DNA of 64,000 bases, taken from positions 2,802,501 to 2,866,500 of the forward strand of contig JAZDXN010000029.1 of assembly GCA_037013495.1 (NCBI GenBank), given 5' to 3'. Below are positions 62,674 through 64,000 of this stretch, in pieces (position 1 is the stretch's first letter; the number at the start of each line of letters is the position of its first letter). The stretch is from Hippophae tibetana. Taxonomy: Eukaryota > Streptophyta > Magnoliopsida > Rosales > Elaeagnaceae. A program made the position numbers and the translations under genes. The notes under the pieces were generated by a model, which saw nothing but the letters and a program-made list of their open reading frames with translations, ran no database searches and was not told the origin of the DNA.

Positions 62674-64000
62674 AGTTGTACCTTGAAACGGTCATAACTT
62701 TTGACTCGTTTGTAAAAACGACTATAATAGTATATGAAACTGAAGGTCTTATCGATATCCATAATCATAGCTGACCTGGCTATATAAATTCATTACTTGA
62801 TCCTAAATTCCATCATTTACATCACTTATCGAGGGTTTAAAGTTTTTATCACATATTTTACATTTTTGGTTTTATTCTATAGAGTTGTAATGAAGATGGT
62901 TGAGCCGACCAAGTGTATGTTTAAAAATAAACTAATGAATAAGAATATAATACAAATAATTTCATGATCCAACTAAAGAAATGAGAAGAGAAAAAGAAGA
63001 GGAGTGCTACTTTTTATTGTTTTCAATAACTTATTTGAGAAATCGCAGTTGTACCTTGAAGCGGTCATAACTTTTGACTCGTGTTTAAAAACGACTATTA
63101 TAGTATATCAAACCGAAGGTCATATCGATATCCATAATCTTAGCTAACCTGGCTATATAAATTCATCACTTGATCCTAAATTCCATCATTTACATCACTT
63201 ATCGAGGGTTTAAAGTTTTAATCACATATTTTACATTTTTGGTTTTATTCTATAGAGTTGTAATGAAGATGGATGAGCCGACCAAGTGTATGTTTAAAAA
63301 TAAACTAATAACTAAGAATATAATACAAATAATTTCATGGTCCAACTAAAGAAATGAGAAAAGAAAAAGAAGAGGAGTGCTACTTTTTATTGTTTTCAAT
63401 AACTTATTTGAGAAATCGCAGTTGTACCTTGAAACGGTCATAACTTTTGACTCGTGCGTAAAAACGTCTATTATAGTATATCAAACCGAAGGTCATATCG
63501 ATATCCATAATCTTAGCTAACCTAGCTATATAAATTCATTACTTGATCCTAAATTCCATCATTTACATCACTTAACGAGGGTTTAAATTTTTTATCACAT
63601 ATTTTACATTTTTGGTTTTATTCTATAGAGTTGTAATGAAGATGGATGAGCCGACCAAGTGTATGTTTAAAAATAAACTAATGAATAAGAATATAATACA
63701 AATAATTTCATGATCCAACTAAGAAAATGAGAAGCGAAAAAGAAGAGGAGTGCTACTTTTTATTGTTTTCAATAACTTATTTGAGAAATCGCAATTGTAC
63801 CTTGAAACGGTCATAACTTTTGACTCGTGTGTAAAAACGACTATTATAGTATATCAAACCGAAGGTCATATCGATATCCATAATCTTAGCTAACCTAGCT
63901 ATATAAATTCATTACTTGATCCTAAATTCCATCATTTACATCACTTATCGAGGGTTTAAATTTTTTATCACATATTTTACATTTTTGGTTTTATTCTATA
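62674..64000 (+). repeat. HOR-I copy 2, cut by the window end
   Basis: Alpha, beta (TCATGGTCC), the CTTAACGAGG monomer and 208 bp of the gamma match 58944-60270 with no difference that I could see. The array clearly continues past 64000. Confidence 0.88.

Larger units (their letters stand above)
1..64000 (+). repeat. 373-bp satellite DNA array, 171 complete monomers plus a partial
   Basis: The motif AGTTGTACCTTGAA (or a one-to-two-base variant) recurs at 1, 374, 747, 1120, 1493, 1868 and so on to 63793. Spacing is 373 bp except for seven monomers of 375, 374 or 372 bp. The 171 full monomers sum to 63,792 bp, which equals 171 x 373 plus a net 9 bp of indels, so there is no hidden insertion. 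All copies lie on the same strand and no unique sequence interrupts them. One typical monomer (31341-31713) counts to 109 G+C, about 29%. Monomers differ mostly by substitutions at a limited set of shared positions. The length is near twice a nucleosome repeat, as in many plant and animal centromeric or heterochromatic satellites. No protein-coding capacity is evident. I do not recognise a named family, and host and chromosomal position are inference. Confidence 0.98.

Noticed and set aside
1-64000. CENP-B box
   Set aside because: ACCTTGAAACGGTC has a faint likeness to the CGGG half of the box, but the TTCG half does not match at the required spacing (one of four bases), and the last G of CGGG is T.
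1-64000. CRISPR array or other spacer-repeat system
   Set aside because: The repeats are 373 bp and contiguous, with no unique spacers between short identical repeats and no cas-like genes.
1-64000. LTR retrotransposon or DNA transposon remnants
   Set aside because: The purine run could recall a polypurine tract, but there are no terminal repeats, primer-binding site, coding remnants or target-site duplications, and no unit breaks the 373-bp register.
1-64000. rDNA intergenic-spacer subrepeats, tRNA clusters or telomere repeats
   Set aside because: No rRNA or tRNA sequence and no TTTAGGG/TTAGGG-type runs are seen, and 64 kb of pure repeat far exceeds an intergenic spacer.

Overview
This window is one uninterrupted tandem satellite array. 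Every base belongs to a head-to-tail repeat with a basic monomer of 373 bp, all copies in the same orientation. If the monomer is phased to start at the motif AGTTGTACCTTGAA, the window holds 171 complete monomers and a 208-bp partial one (63793-64000). One typical monomer counted by hand (31341-31713, excluding the window as a whole) has 109 G+C in 373 bases, about 29% GC. I see no gene, RNA gene, transposon, CRISPR array, rDNA, telomere repeat or unique sequence. The longest open frame is a 69-codon frame made by one substitution in one monomer, and I reject it as a gene. The monomer length (about two nucleosomes), AT-richness, higher-order structure and a GGTCATAACTTTTGACTCG segment that resembles segments of some plant satellites point to a centromeric, pericentromeric or heterochromatic array of a eukaryote, most likely a plant. 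The host assignment is inference; the sequence cannot name the species.

The interest lies in how the array is built. Monomers fall into recurring variant classes. The most distinct is called alpha here (32 copies: TATGAAACTG, CGTTTGT or CGTTTAT, ACTATAATAG). It is always preceded by a monomer with a special 3' tail (gamma: GACTAAG, GATACAATTAAAG, AATGTTTTCCATAACATATT) and usually followed by beta (GAAGCGG, CGTGTTTAAA, CATCACTTG). The spacing of alpha copies sets the length of the higher-order repeats (HORs).

Layout: ~0.46-7.92 kb, two copies of a 3,732-bp 10-mer (HOR-A) with nested dimers; 7.84-9.33 kb, a transition with two 375-bp monomers; ~9.55-20.74 kb, three copies of a different 10-mer of 3,730 bp (HOR-B); 20.5-23.5 kb, two copies of a 1,492-bp 4-mer; 23.1-24.6 kb, a 746-bp alpha/beta dimer duplication; 24.3-31.0 kb, a mosaic without clean HOR order that includes a segment homologous to the first 1.5 kb of the window; 31.0-36.6 kb, related 4-, 6- and 5-mers; 37.3-39.5 kb, two trimers; ~40.7-49.9 kb, about 2.2 copies of a 4,103-bp 11-mer; 49.6-53.3 kb, a transition with 4/5-mer relations; 53.3-58.9 kb, three copies of a 1,865-bp 5-mer; 58.9 kb to the end, a 3,730-bp 10-mer and the start of its second copy.

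The window therefore records repeated, independent local amplifications by out-of-register exchange. Several exchange points can be read directly because they left chimeric monomers (4106, 13064, 16794, 23508, 40667). No undescribed protein or RNA system is present. What deserves a second look is the HOR architecture, the 183-bp variant tract that straddles monomer borders, and the mapped exchange junctions.
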